DNA from: Bradyrhizobium sp. Ce-3
GTDB lineage: Bacteria; Pseudomonadota; Alphaproteobacteria; Rhizobiales; Xanthobacteraceae
Reading direction: 5' to 3'
Assembly (NCBI RefSeq): GCF_022835695.1
Contig: NZ_BQUV01000008.1
Span: 124,001-188,000, forward strand
DNA: 64,000 bases
In this document: one piece after another, positions 36,263-44,438 of the stretch
Position numbering within the stretch: the first letter of the stretch is position 1
Layout of the letters: every line of letters begins with the position of its first letter
Position numbers and translations under genes: made by a program
Notes under the pieces: generated by a model
Told to the model about the DNA's origin: nothing
Database searches by the model: none
What the model saw: the letters and a program-made list of their open reading frames with translations, nothing else

Positions 36263-38584
36263 TTACGCCGGATCGAACGCCCGGATCGGCGGCAGGTTGC
36301 CGTTGAAACGCTCGACCTCAACGGTCGTCAGTTGCCCGGTGCAGCCCTGCGCGAAAGATGACGTGCCGATATCACGCGTCAGCACGTTCGGATTGCCGTG
36401 CACGCAGAGCGGCGCTTCCTCCTCGGGGTCCATCGGATCGTACCAGGCGCCGGTCGGCAGCTGCACCACGCCTGCTGCGATGCCGTCGGTGACGTGTACC
36501 GCGGCCAAGCAAGCCCCGCGCGCGTTGAAGATGCGGATGATGTCGCCATCGGCAATGCCGCGCGCCACAGCATCGCGCGGATTCATGCGCGCGACCTCGC
36601 GGCCGCGATGCTTGGCATCGAGCGAATGGCCGCCGAAATCGAGCTGGCTGTGCAGCCGCGTCACCGGCTGGTTGGCGACCAGGAAGCACGGCGCGCCGGG
36701 CTTTGGCGTGTCGGTCTTTTCAAGCCAGACCGGATGGCCCGGGCAATCCGCATCGCCGTGACCGGCGATCTTCTGCGAAAAAATCTCGATCCGCCCGCTC
36801 GGCGTCGGCAACGGGCGTGCGACGGGATCCTCGCGGAAGCGGCGCAGCGAGCCGCCGTCGTCGAGATGCTGCGGCGCCACCAGGCTGCCGCGCGCCCAGA
36901 ACTCATCGAAGCTGGGCGCTTCCAGCCCGCGGGCGGCGAGCGCCTTGCGCGTCGGCTCATAGAGATGTTGCAGCCACTCGCGCGAGGTGCGGCCCTCGGT
37001 GAACGGCTCGCGGGCGCCGAGACGATCGGCGAGATCGGCGAAGATGTCGTAGTCGTCGCGGGCGAGGCCGAACGGCTCGGCGATCCGGTGCATCGCGACC
37101 ATCAGGGGATCGTTGGTGGAATAGCCGATGTCCTCGCGCTCCAAGGTCATCGTCGAGGGCAGCACGATGTCGGCGTGGCGCGCCGTGGCGGTCCAGGCGA
37201 GTTCGTGCACGACCAGCGTGTCGAGCCGCGCAAACGCCTTACGCAGGCGGTTGAGGTCCTGGTGATGGTGGAACGGATTGCCGCCGGCCCAATAGACCAG
37301 GCGGATATCCGGATAGGTCCGGGTCTCGCCATTGTAGCGGTACGTCGTGCCGGGATTGAGCAGCATGTCGGCGATCCGCGCCACCGGAATGAAGTCGGCG
37401 ACGCCGTTGCGGCCCTGGCCGAGCGTCGGTCCGGGCACCGCGTTGACGCGGCGGCCGTAATAGCCGATCGCGCCGAGCGAATAGGCATAGCCGCCGCCGG
37501 GCAGGCCGATCTGGCCGAGGGCTGCCGCCAGCACCATGCCCATCCACACCGGCTGCTCGCCATGCTCGGCGCGCTGCAGGGAGTGCGACACGGTGATCAG
37601 CGCGCGCCGGCCGGCAAGCCGCCGTGCCAGCGACGTGATGGTGCCGGCATCGATGCCGCAGATCGCCGCGGCCCATGCGGCGCTCTTGGGCACGCCGTCG
37701 CTTTCGCCCATGAGATAGCGCAAAAACACCGGCCAGCCCTCGGTGTAGCGATCGAGGAAGGCCTGATCGTGCAGGCCTTCGCTGACCAAAGTGTGGACGA
37801 GGCCGAGCATCAGCGCGGTGTCGGTGCCGGGGACAGCGGTCAGCCATTCGGCGCCGGCCTCGACCGGCAGATCGTCGCGCAGCGGGCTGACCAGCACGAA
37901 CTGGCAGCCGCGGCGGTACGCCGCCTCCATCGCGCCGCGCTCGACATGCTTGCTGATCGAGCCGCCGGCCACCATCGAGTTCTTCAGCGCCATGCCGCCG
38001 AACGCCAGCACGATGTCTGTCTCGGCCGCGATCTGCTCCCAGGTGACGTTGCGCTTGGTGATGTCCTCGTAGCCGGTGAGGATCTGCGGCAGCAGCACCG
38101 AGGACGCGCCCGAGGAATAGGTGTTCACCGAGCGCACATAGCCGCCGAGCGCGATGTTGAGGAAGCGATGCACCTGGCTCTGCGCGTGGTGGAAGCGGCC
38201 CGCGCTGGACCAGCCATAGGAGCCGCCGAACACCGCGCCGGGGCCGATCGTGTCGCGGATGCGCCCAAGCTCGCCGCCGAGCAGGTCGATTGCCCTTTCC
38301 CAACTGACGGAGACGAACTCGTCGCGGCCGCGGCGATCGTCGGGACCGGGGCCGCGCTCGAGCCAGCCGCGGCGGATCGCCGGCTGGCCGATGCGCGCCT
38401 GGTGGTGCAGCGCGCCGGGGAAGTTGTTGATGATGCGGTTCGGATCGGGATCGCCGCCATAGGGCCGGACTTCGAGACCTTGTTGGCCGAGCCGCGCCGA
38501 GAACACGCCCCAATGCGAGGTGTGCGGCTTGAAACCATCGGACAGATCGAGGCCGGGATCGGGGAAGCCAATGGTGTCGCTCAT
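36263..38584 (-). CDS. BisC/TorA-type molybdopterin S/N-oxide reductase
   Basis: A 773-aa bis-MGD molybdoenzyme of the DMSO reductase family. The block NTYSSGASSVLLPQILTGYE contains the Ser ligand of the Mo, as in DMSO, TMAO and biotin sulfoxide reductases. There is no N-terminal Cys cluster, so no Fe-S centre is expected. No Tat or Sec signal is visible, so it resembles cytosolic BisC, which reduces biotin or methionine sulfoxide. The start at 38584 (MSDTIGF) is chosen because the upstream 220 residues of the frame are not protein-like. Confidence 0.9.
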   Translation of the reverse strand: MSDTIGFPDPGLDLSDGFKPHTSHWGVFSARLGQQGLEVRPYGGDPDPNRIINNFPGALHHQARIGQPAIRRGWLERGPGPDDRRGRDEFVSVSWERAIDLLGGELGRIRDTIGPGAVFGGSYGWSSAGRFHHAQSQVHRFLNIALGGYVRSVNTYSSGASSVLLPQILTGYEDITKRNVTWEQIAAETDIVLAFGGMALKNSMVAGGSISKHVERGAMEAAYRRGCQFVLVSPLRDDLPVEAGAEWLTAVPGTDTALMLGLVHTLVSEGLHDQAFLDRYTEGWPVFLRYLMGESDGVPKSAAWAAAICGIDAGTITSLARRLAGRRALITVSHSLQRAEHGEQPVWMGMVLAAALGQIGLPGGGYAYSLGAIGYYGRRVNAVPGPTLGQGRNGVADFIPVARIADMLLNPGTTYRYNGETRTYPDIRLVYWAGGNPFHHHQDLNRLRKAFARLDTLVVHELAWTATARHADIVLPSTMTLEREDIGYSTNDPLMVAMHRIAEPFGLARDDYDIFADLADRLGAREPFTEGRTSREWLQHLYEPTRKALAARGLEAPSFDEFWARGSLVAPQHLDDGGSLRRFREDPVARPLPTPSGRIEIFSQKIAGHGDADCPGHPVWLEKTDTPKPGAPCFLVANQPVTRLHSQLDFGGHSLDAKHRGREVARMNPRDAVARGIADGDIIRIFNARGACLAAVHVTDGIAAGVVQLPTGAWYDPMDPEEEAPLCVHGNPNVLTRDIGTSSFAQGCTGQLTTVEVERFNGNLPPIRAFDPA

Positions 38585-38993
38585 CGGGTCTCGCTCATCT
38601 GTCAGGCCGCGCCTGGGTCGCAACGTTCTGGGCAGTATAATGATCCAGCCGGCGCGCGGTACCCGAAAGCACTGATATCGACGTGCCGTGCCGGCATGAC
38701 TGCGCCTGACGGCGGCGGAACTACCCGCCGAGGGGCGCGCGGCCAAAATATCGAAAACAACCCCATGCACAGTAAGCGGCCGGCTGCCGGCGCTCGACGT
38801 GGCACCTTGACACGTCGGGCAACTCAGGGGTACATTTCCAATATTCCGAAATCTTGCAAGCACCCCTCGCCCGCCACAGCGGCGCGACGATTGCGCTTGC
38901 GACCAAAACCCCCTCCCCACCATCGACATCGCGCCGGCACCCGCAGCGAGCGATCGCCTGCGCGCACGCCGCGCGCGCCCAAGGACCATCGAC
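38585..38993. promoter_or_regulatory. Intergenic region with candidate promoter
   Basis: A 409-bp divergent gap between the molybdoenzyme and the 218-aa hypothetical gene. On the plus strand TTGACA (38807-38812) and TACATT (38831-38836) are spaced by 18 bp, a plausible promoter with a leader of about 150 nt. Other open frames here have no ribosome site. No further features were seen. Confidence 0.4.
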
Positions 38994-39650
38994 ATGACCA
39001 CCGCACCTGACATCGCCGTGCCGACGACCACCGCCGCCCCCGTCCCGCTCCAGACGGCGACACCGCGCATCAAACTCTCGCGGCGCGGATACGCGATCGA
39101 CCATCCCGACCGGAAGCTCGGCGAAGCGCTGATGGCGAACGCGCTGGGCGCCGCCGATCGCGACGCGATGGACGGCATCCTGCGGCAACTGGTCAAGGCC
39201 AGCGTCAGCGGCGGCAGGCCCTGCGAGGTCAACCTCGCCTTCATGATCTCGATGGTGAAGAGCCTTGGCCCACGGGATTCCGTCGAGGCGATGCTGGTGG
39301 CGCAGATGGTGTCGGTGCATGTGATGGCGATGCGCTGCGCCCATCACCTCGCGCATGCCGACGACCTCGCCCAGCACGACAGCGCCGCGCGGGCGCTCGG
39401 CCGGCTCACCCGCACCTTCCCCGCCCAGATCGACGCGCTCAATCGGTATCGCAGCCAGCGCGAGCCCGCCATCACCGTGCAGAACGTAAAGGTGGAAGAC
39501 GGCGGCAACGCCATCGTCGGCACCATCACCCAGCATGCGAACGTGATCGTCTCCGACCAGCCCCCGGCCGCCGCGGCGCGCGCGCTGAGGCCCGCGGGCG
39601 CCCGGCGACGGCACGATGCCGCCGACGCCGGACAAAACGCCCAGGCATGA
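38994..39650 (+). CDS. Hypothetical protein, 218 aa
   Basis: Not recognised as a named family. The first 25 residues are Thr/Ala/Pro-rich. The middle (residues 35-150) is helical: RKLGEALMANALGAADRDAM, then GILRQLVKASVSGGRPCEV and AMLVAQMVSVHVMAMRCAHHLAHADDL. The tail is Ala/Arg-rich and disordered. No signal peptide or membrane segment is seen. It overlaps the HGGxG gene by 4 nt (ATGA), so the two are made together. The helical content could suit a small DNA-packaging-like or regulatory protein, but that is not established. Confidence 0.7.
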   Translation: MTTAPDIAVPTTTAAPVPLQTATPRIKLSRRGYAIDHPDRKLGEALMANALGAADRDAMDGILRQLVKASVSGGRPCEVNLAFMISMVKSLGPRDSVEAMLVAQMVSVHVMAMRCAHHLAHADDLAQHDSAARALGRLTRTFPAQIDALNRYRSQREPAITVQNVKVEDGGNAIVGTITQHANVIVSDQPPAAAARALRPAGARRRHDAADAGQNAQA

Positions 39651-39913
39651 GCGATCACACCAGAACCACCGGGGCGATGCGGGCGAGCCTGCGCTGCGGC
39701 GCCAAGACCCGCAGCGGGGGCGCCTGCCGCGCACCGGCGGTGCACGGCAAGACGCGCTGCCGCATGCATGGCGGCGCAAAGGGATCCGGCGCGCCCAGGG
39801 CCAACCGGAACGCGCGAAAGCATGGGCTGTTCACCGGGGATGCGATCGCGGAGCGGAGGGAGATACGGGTGCTGCTGGAAGAGGTGAGGAAGGCGCTGGA
39901 GGGGATGAGGTGA
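39647..39913 (+). CDS. HGGxG motif-containing protein, 88 aa
   Basis: A small basic protein with the pattern CGAKTRSGGACRAPAVHGKTRCRMHGGAKGSGAP followed by NARKHGLFT. Four Cys/His residues may bind zinc. Proteins with this HGGxxxG box are frequent in Bradyrhizobium and in phage or mobile DNA, where they sit next to terminase-like genes. It is translationally coupled to the 218-aa protein. Function unknown. Confidence 0.75.
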   Translation: MSDHTRTTGAMRASLRCGAKTRSGGACRAPAVHGKTRCRMHGGAKGSGAPRANRNARKHGLFTGDAIAERREIRVLLEEVRKALEGMR

Positions 39914-39944
39914 TTGGTAACGGCATACTAGGCTCATGCGCAAT

Positions 39945-40177
39945 TTAGACGTCGTCCGAGCGTGGTTCCACGCCGCACATGTTGCCCCCAAGCCGCGATA
40001 GAACGTCTCCACGACGACGAGGCTCGACAGTGCTCGCTTGAACTCGAGGTCGGCTTGCCGCGGCTCGGTTTTCGGTGCAGGACTGTAAAGCAGCGGCGGC
40101 GTGATGACGGTGCGTCGCTTCCTCCCAGGGCCTAAATGGCCCCCGACTCGCCTCGAAATGCCTGCTCGGCCGAATCA
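39945..40177 (-). pseudogene. Possible coding remnant without start codon
   Basis: On the minus strand an open frame with protein-like composition reads, in part, RRTVITPPLLYSPAPKTE and ADLEFKRALSSLVVVETFYR. It has no plausible start codon, is preceded by an in-frame stop, and runs into the antisense of the HGGxG gene. It could be the decayed end of a gene disrupted when the adjacent island was gained. Otherwise this 305-bp gap (39914-40218) shows nothing recognisable. Confidence 0.25.
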
Positions 40178-40218
40178 GGTAAGAAGGTTGGGTGGGCTAA
40201 GATGGATCTGGGGCGCCA

Positions 40219-41061
40219 ATGAATGGGCCAGCAATACTCGCTCGAACGCTATCGTCAGCGAGCATCCGCGACCGCTATCATAATGCGTGGCAATATCATT
40301 CGCGCAGCGATCATCATTCGAAGGTTGCTTGCTGGGGAGTCATTTTCGACTTGATGATCTCCACCCCCCTCCTTAGGCGCCATGTGGAGGCGGGCACCGT
40401 CTGTTTCGGCATCAATCACGAAATGCGCGACTTCGTACACGATCGAAAGAAGAATCTGGATCTCGTGCTCTGCACGCCTGGGGGGCCCGCGACGAATGAG
40501 ACTTTGGAGAGCATTGCGGAAGACTACGGGATCGACCTGACGGACGGGGAACGAACGGCATTCGAGGGGCTTCCAAGGCTTGCTCGTGCTCCAGTTGGCT
40601 CAGTCCTCATGGCGCTCGAAGCCAAAGCCTGCATGACGGCACACCAGCGTGCTCTTCCCCGTCTATATGACGAGCTGAACTCGTCCCATCTCACGGTGCA
40701 TGGTGCGAGCGATCAAGCGATTGCCGTCGCGTTCACCATGGTGAACGTCGCTGATACTTATCTCAGTCCTGATCTGAACAAGAAGAACCGATCGGATGAT
40801 CCGGAATGGAGCCGGCACAAGCAGCCACGAGACGCCCAGCTCGCAATCGACAAGATCAAGCAACTACCGCGTCGTTCGAAAGTGGGCGACGTTGGCTATG
40901 ACGCTATCTCGATTGTGGTCATAAAGATGGCAAACGATGGAAGCGACGTTGAGCTCATGGGCGGACCACCGTCACCGCCCAAGGGCGACATCTACAACTA
41001 TGAAAACATGATCGCCCGGCTATCAGGCATCTACGCTACGCGCTTCAAGGATCTTGGTTAG
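40219..41061 (+). CDS. Putative type II restriction endonuclease (PD-(D/E)XK-like)
   Basis: A 280-aa protein I cannot assign by name. Asp in KNLDLVLCTPGG and ExK in VLMALEAKACMTAH, about 55 residues apart on predicted strands, fit a PD-(D/E)XK nuclease core. The segment RALPRLYDELNSSH follows, as in enzymes where the ExK strand leads into a helix. It lies tail to tail with vsr and the C5 methyltransferase, which need a partner nuclease. So it is probably the restriction enzyme of that system. The stretch overlaps vsr by 39 nt at the 3' end. There is no clear ribosome site, so the start is uncertain. Confidence 0.6.
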   Translation: MNGPAILARTLSSASIRDRYHNAWQYHSRSDHHSKVACWGVIFDLMISTPLLRRHVEAGTVCFGINHEMRDFVHDRKKNLDLVLCTPGGPATNETLESIAEDYGIDLTDGERTAFEGLPRLARAPVGSVLMALEAKACMTAHQRALPRLYDELNSSHLTVHGASDQAIAVAFTMVNVADTYLSPDLNKKNRSDDPEWSRHKQPRDAQLAIDKIKQLPRRSKVGDVGYDAISIVVIKMANDGSDVELMGGPPSPPKGDIYNYENMIARLSGIYATRFKDLG

Positions 41062-41439
41062 TTTGCCTCGGATTTGATCCTCTTGACACTCCCATACGAC
41101 GATGACGCGATAACCTGCCCGCAGGAGACGCGCTGTGTTTCGTGCATCTCTGCGTCTGTTGTCCCGGAACTTGGCAACCCAAAAATCGCGATTTGATTTG
41201 GGAATCGTCGCCCTGGCGCAACCCTTGTGATGGTGCCAAAAGCAGCCATTGACGAAGACGGCCCAGCGTTTCGAGCGGTTCGCAAAATCAGGGCTCCCAG
41301 GAAGCGTCTTTACGTTCTTGCGATAGTGAGCTCCCAGATCGCGCAGCACGGTCGAGACCATCGTCTCGATCTTCGTACCCTTCCGCCGTACCCGCGCCAT
41401 TCGTGCGGAAGTTTCGGGATCAGGGCGCCGTGCTTTCAT
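41023..41439 (-). CDS. vsr: Very short patch repair endonuclease Vsr
   Basis: A 138-aa mismatch endonuclease that nicks beside T:G mismatches formed by deamination of 5-methylcytosine. Family motifs are RMARVRRKGTKIE at the N-terminus, LPGSPDFANRSKRWAVFVNGCFWHHH with the catalytic Asp and zinc-type His/Cys, and YRVIVVWECQ at the end. The ATG overlaps the methyltransferase stop as ATGA, so both are translated together. It is full length. Confidence 0.95.
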   Translation of the reverse strand: MKARRPDPETSARMARVRRKGTKIETMVSTVLRDLGAHYRKNVKTLPGSPDFANRSKRWAVFVNGCFWHHHKGCARATIPKSNRDFWVAKFRDNRRRDARNTARLLRAGYRVIVVWECQEDQIRGKLTKILEARSVDA

Positions 41440-42656
41440 TCCGCGGCAACGGCGAACTTCGCGTGCTCAAGGGCGTCCATCCGGAGGAGATGCTCCCGAA
41501 GTCGATCTTGAAAGCCATCTGCAAAGCGGAGCTTGGCTCGCTCGGTTCGAGAAAGGAATCCCCTCGTGGCACGCGCTGAAAGAGGCTTTCCATCGTGACG
41601 GAGAAATTGTGTCAAGACAGGCCGCGCTTCCCATTTCGGGTAAGAGTTGATGCGGACTGCATGCCTGCCATTGCCGTCATAGCGTGCCGCCGTAGGCCAC
41701 CGGCCGTTCTCAGGAAGCGCGCCATCTCGACCGGCATCATACTTGCCGGGTCGAGCCAAACGTTTGCCCAACCACGCTGCAACGGAAACCGTCACGGCGT
41801 TCCCGACGAGCGACCAGCGAAGCGACGCACGAGTTACCTGCTCTGCTGGACGGGTCCAATTCTCCGGAAAGCCTTGCAGCCGCTCTGCGTCTCGAATGTC
41901 GGGTGTAATGACATCCCCTGACGGCAATAGGATCGCGGGAGGAGAAGCTATCCCAACGGTCGAGCCGTTCTTCAACGTAGGAATAGAATCAGGAGCCCAC
42001 CCGAGGCCACGTAATCCTTCGGTCCAGTAGAAGCCGTGGGCGTAAGCATCGAGATTGGTTGGACGCACACTTGGCACAGCTTCGTCCGTTAGAACGACCG
42101 AAGCTGGATCGACGTCAGTCGTAGTCGCGACGAAGAGCACCCGCTCCCGCCGTTGCGGCAAGAATGAGAGGCTATTCACGACGCGGTAGGCCCAGCGATA
42201 GCCGCGCTCCTCAAACGCTTCGACCAGGGTGCGCATGCCGCTTCCCTTGTCTAGCTGTAGCATGAACGAAACATTCTCAAGCACGACCCACGGCACACGC
42301 CGACGGTCGAGTAGACGAAATATTTCACCCACCAAGCCCGACCGAGCCCCCCCAATACCCAGAGTTCGACCTGCCTGACTGAGATCCTGACAGGGGAATC
42401 CGCCTGTTATCAGTTCGACTTCCTTCGGAAGGGACTTGAGGTCTCGAACGTCTCGCTCGCACGGCACGCCAGGCATCCTAGCCGCTAGGACAGCTCGAGC
42501 GGGCTCCCAAATCTCGCATAGCAGGCTGGGCTCATGCCCCGCGGAAGCAAGGCCCCGCTCCAGCCCCCCGATACCGGCGAATAGCCCCGCAACCTTCACT
42601 TTCAACCCCAACCCAACGAATCGAGCACATCTGCCGCAGACGAGCATTGTTCTCAT
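41436..42656 (-). CDS. DNA (cytosine-5-)-methyltransferase
   Basis: A 5-methylcytosine methyltransferase (406 aa if started at 42656). Motif I is VAGLFAGIGGLERGL, motif IV with the catalytic Cys is GGFPCQDLSQAG, motif VI is VVLENV, motif VIII is LPQRRERVLFVA, and motif X is LVGNAVTVSVAAWLG. Motif I normally lies within a few residues of the N-terminus, so the GTG at 42599 may be the true start. It is coupled to vsr and modifies DNA for the putative restriction enzyme. The recognition site cannot be read from sequence. Confidence 0.93.
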   Translation of the reverse strand: MRTMLVCGRCARFVGLGLKVKVAGLFAGIGGLERGLASAGHEPSLLCEIWEPARAVLAARMPGVPCERDVRDLKSLPKEVELITGGFPCQDLSQAGRTLGIGGARSGLVGEIFRLLDRRRVPWVVLENVSFMLQLDKGSGMRTLVEAFEERGYRWAYRVVNSLSFLPQRRERVLFVATTTDVDPASVVLTDEAVPSVRPTNLDAYAHGFYWTEGLRGLGWAPDSIPTLKNGSTVGIASPPAILLPSGDVITPDIRDAERLQGFPENWTRPAEQVTRASLRWSLVGNAVTVSVAAWLGKRLARPGKYDAGRDGALPENGRWPTAARYDGNGRHAVRINSYPKWEARPVLTQFLRHDGKPLSARATRGFLSRTERAKLRFADGFQDRLREHLLRMDALEHAKFAVAAE

Positions 42657-42759
42657 TTCGTTCCAATTCCGTCAATCCAAGACCGACGGTTTTCGACAAG
42701 AAGAAATGGTGAGAATTGACGGAATACTGATCGCACCCCTAACCGCTCGACGAAGCAAG

Positions 42760-42823
42760 TAGCCCACATGAGCGCAGCGGGGGCCGGACCATTCCCCGGA
42801 TGTCGCTGCGCTCATCCGGGCTA
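42760..42823. repeat. Dispersed inverted repeat (type TAGCCC...GGGCTA)
   Basis: TAGCCCACATGAGCGCAGCG (42760-42779) and its near-complement at 42804-42823 (18 of 20 bases) form a long imperfect palindrome. Related half copies lie at 45711-45745 and near 46685-46720. This is an intergenic repeat family seen widely in Bradyrhizobium; here it separates the methyltransferase promoter side from the next gene. Confidence 0.8.
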
Positions 42824-42862
42824 CGCTTGCTGATAAGTACGGATGTCACAGCACAGCACCGG

Positions 42863-43885
42863 TTATCGCGCACCAATGTCTGGGATGACGTTTCGGTCTG
42901 GATCATCGAAATAGAACAACATGCGACCCGGGATATGTTCAATTTCCAAGTTGGCAATTAAGAACGCGCGGCTACCAAAGGTGGCGTGCCACTTCGCCCG
43001 AGCTTGTTTCCAGTCCGTGAACTCGCAAAAATCCTGTTGCGCAATTTGGCAAGGATCTGCCGGCGGGTTCTTCTGGGAAAACCCGAGCGGGTGCCAATCC
43101 GGGTATAGCCCGCCAACCATGTCGCGTGATGCGAATGCTCCGCAGAAATACGCCTGTGCGAGCTTGCAATAGCGTGGATAGAGGTCCTTGAAGTTATCCA
43201 ACTTGTATGTCCAGATTTCGTGATTTTTGATGTCCTTCACTTGGTCCTTGTCGAGCTTGCCAGGATCAGAAAAAAATCGATCCTTTAGGTCAATGGCTCC
43301 TCGCCCCTCGACCTCGCTGACGATCTGAATTAGGCCCCTTGCGTTCGCCGGATAGAGCCGCGTCTTTAGGGGAAATATGATCGCGGATACGTACTGCCCT
43401 GGCGTATAACTGGCACCAATTTTCTCCAGCGCTTCCCGGACGGTGTACCCCCTTAGTTCGTTGTAGTCCGCAACGAATGAGAACTCTTGTTGCGAGGGTC
43501 CAAGCCGCTTCAATCGATCGATGCTGAGTTCGGGATGCGCTACGGGATCGTAGGCAATTAGCCGAACAACATAGTCAACGCGCGCATTTGTCGTCAGATC
43601 GTCGAAAGATTTGTCGACCGATTTGGTCTTGATCGGGTTTTGCGAAACGTAAAAAAGAGCAAGCGCGGGCCCGGACGCTGAAAACAACATGCCTCCGAAC
43701 AAGCAAACAAACAAAGAAACCTTGACGAAAGTCGACAATTCGTCGGGTTTTGATTTTACTGCCAAGTAAGCCATCATAGCTGTCAAGAGAAGCAGGAACA
43801 GGCCGACGGCGGATAAGATCGCCGTCGATGATGAAGCGAGAACAAGATTGAAGGTTTCGCTCAAAGCAGTAACAAACTGTTCCAT
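42863..43885 (-). CDS. Membrane-anchored protein of unknown function
   Basis: A 340-aa protein, not recognised. Two N-terminal membrane helices (SSTAILSAVGLFLLLLTAMM and VSLFVCLFGGMLFSASGPALALF) are followed by a soluble domain of about 250 residues with no motif I know, containing two Cys pairs near the end (DPCQIAQQDFCEF and YCKLAQAYFCGAF). The start at 43885 has AGAGG upstream. Base composition is lower in GC than the neighbouring metabolic genes, which suggests transfer. It lies between a restriction-modification system and fabF, so a link to defence is possible but not shown. Confidence 0.75.
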   Translation of the reverse strand: MEQFVTALSETFNLVLASSSTAILSAVGLFLLLLTAMMAYLAVKSKPDELSTFVKVSLFVCLFGGMLFSASGPALALFYVSQNPIKTKSVDKSFDDLTTNARVDYVVRLIAYDPVAHPELSIDRLKRLGPSQQEFSFVADYNELRGYTVREALEKIGASYTPGQYVSAIIFPLKTRLYPANARGLIQIVSEVEGRGAIDLKDRFFSDPGKLDKDQVKDIKNHEIWTYKLDNFKDLYPRYCKLAQAYFCGAFASRDMVGGLYPDWHPLGFSQKNPPADPCQIAQQDFCEFTDWKQARAKWHATFGSRAFLIANLEIEHIPGRMLFYFDDPDRNVIPDIGAR

Positions 43886-44438
43886 AATGCACCTCTTCAA
43901 TATCCCTTAAAAAGATACACTATAGATTGCACTGAACTTCAATGCAACCTTGGCAAAATTGTCTATGACCCAATTTGTTACGAAATCCAGTTTGATGGTC
44001 GGATCGGGTTATCGAGAGGACGGGTCTCTCTCAGGTCGTGAAGGGATGAACCGCCAGTTACCTGCGGCGATGGTCCGGGCCTAATCCACCGATCCCGTGC
44101 TTCGTTGCCTTGTCCACGACAATATGGCCGAATTTGCGGGAACGACGTTCAACACAATTCCCGCATGCACACCGAAATATTGCCGACAGGCGAATACCGA
44201 AGCGCTAAGCCGCCTACTCTCTCGACGTAGCGCACTCCCGAGTGAAATCGCGCCCAGCCTCAGCCCTGAGATGGCCGTGCGAGCCGCGAGACAAAGGGAG
44301 CGTTGAGAGGAAGTCAACACCTTGACGTCCGCACATTTGAGGCAATACATGACGATTATCATATGAAACAGACCCGACGCGCGAGCAATCTCGCCTCCCG
44401 GCCACGCCGGTCCGCACCAAGACCACAACAGGAGCACC
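43886..44438. other. Long intergenic region with candidate fabF promoter
   Basis: About 550 bp. On the plus strand TTGACG (44322-44327) and TACATG (44346-44351), 18 bp apart, could drive fabF with a leader of about 80 nt. The rest shows no supported gene. Short frames on both strands have no ribosome site or recognisable domain. Confidence 0.4.

Noticed and set aside
35101-36321. Longer start for the alpha/beta hydrolase at 36321
   Set aside because: The first 60 residues lack homology, while the start at 36141 gives a clean signal peptide.
36263-39244. 993-aa form of the molybdoenzyme
   Set aside because: The extra 220 residues are Arg/Ala-rich shadow sequence; the family begins at MSDTIGF (38584).
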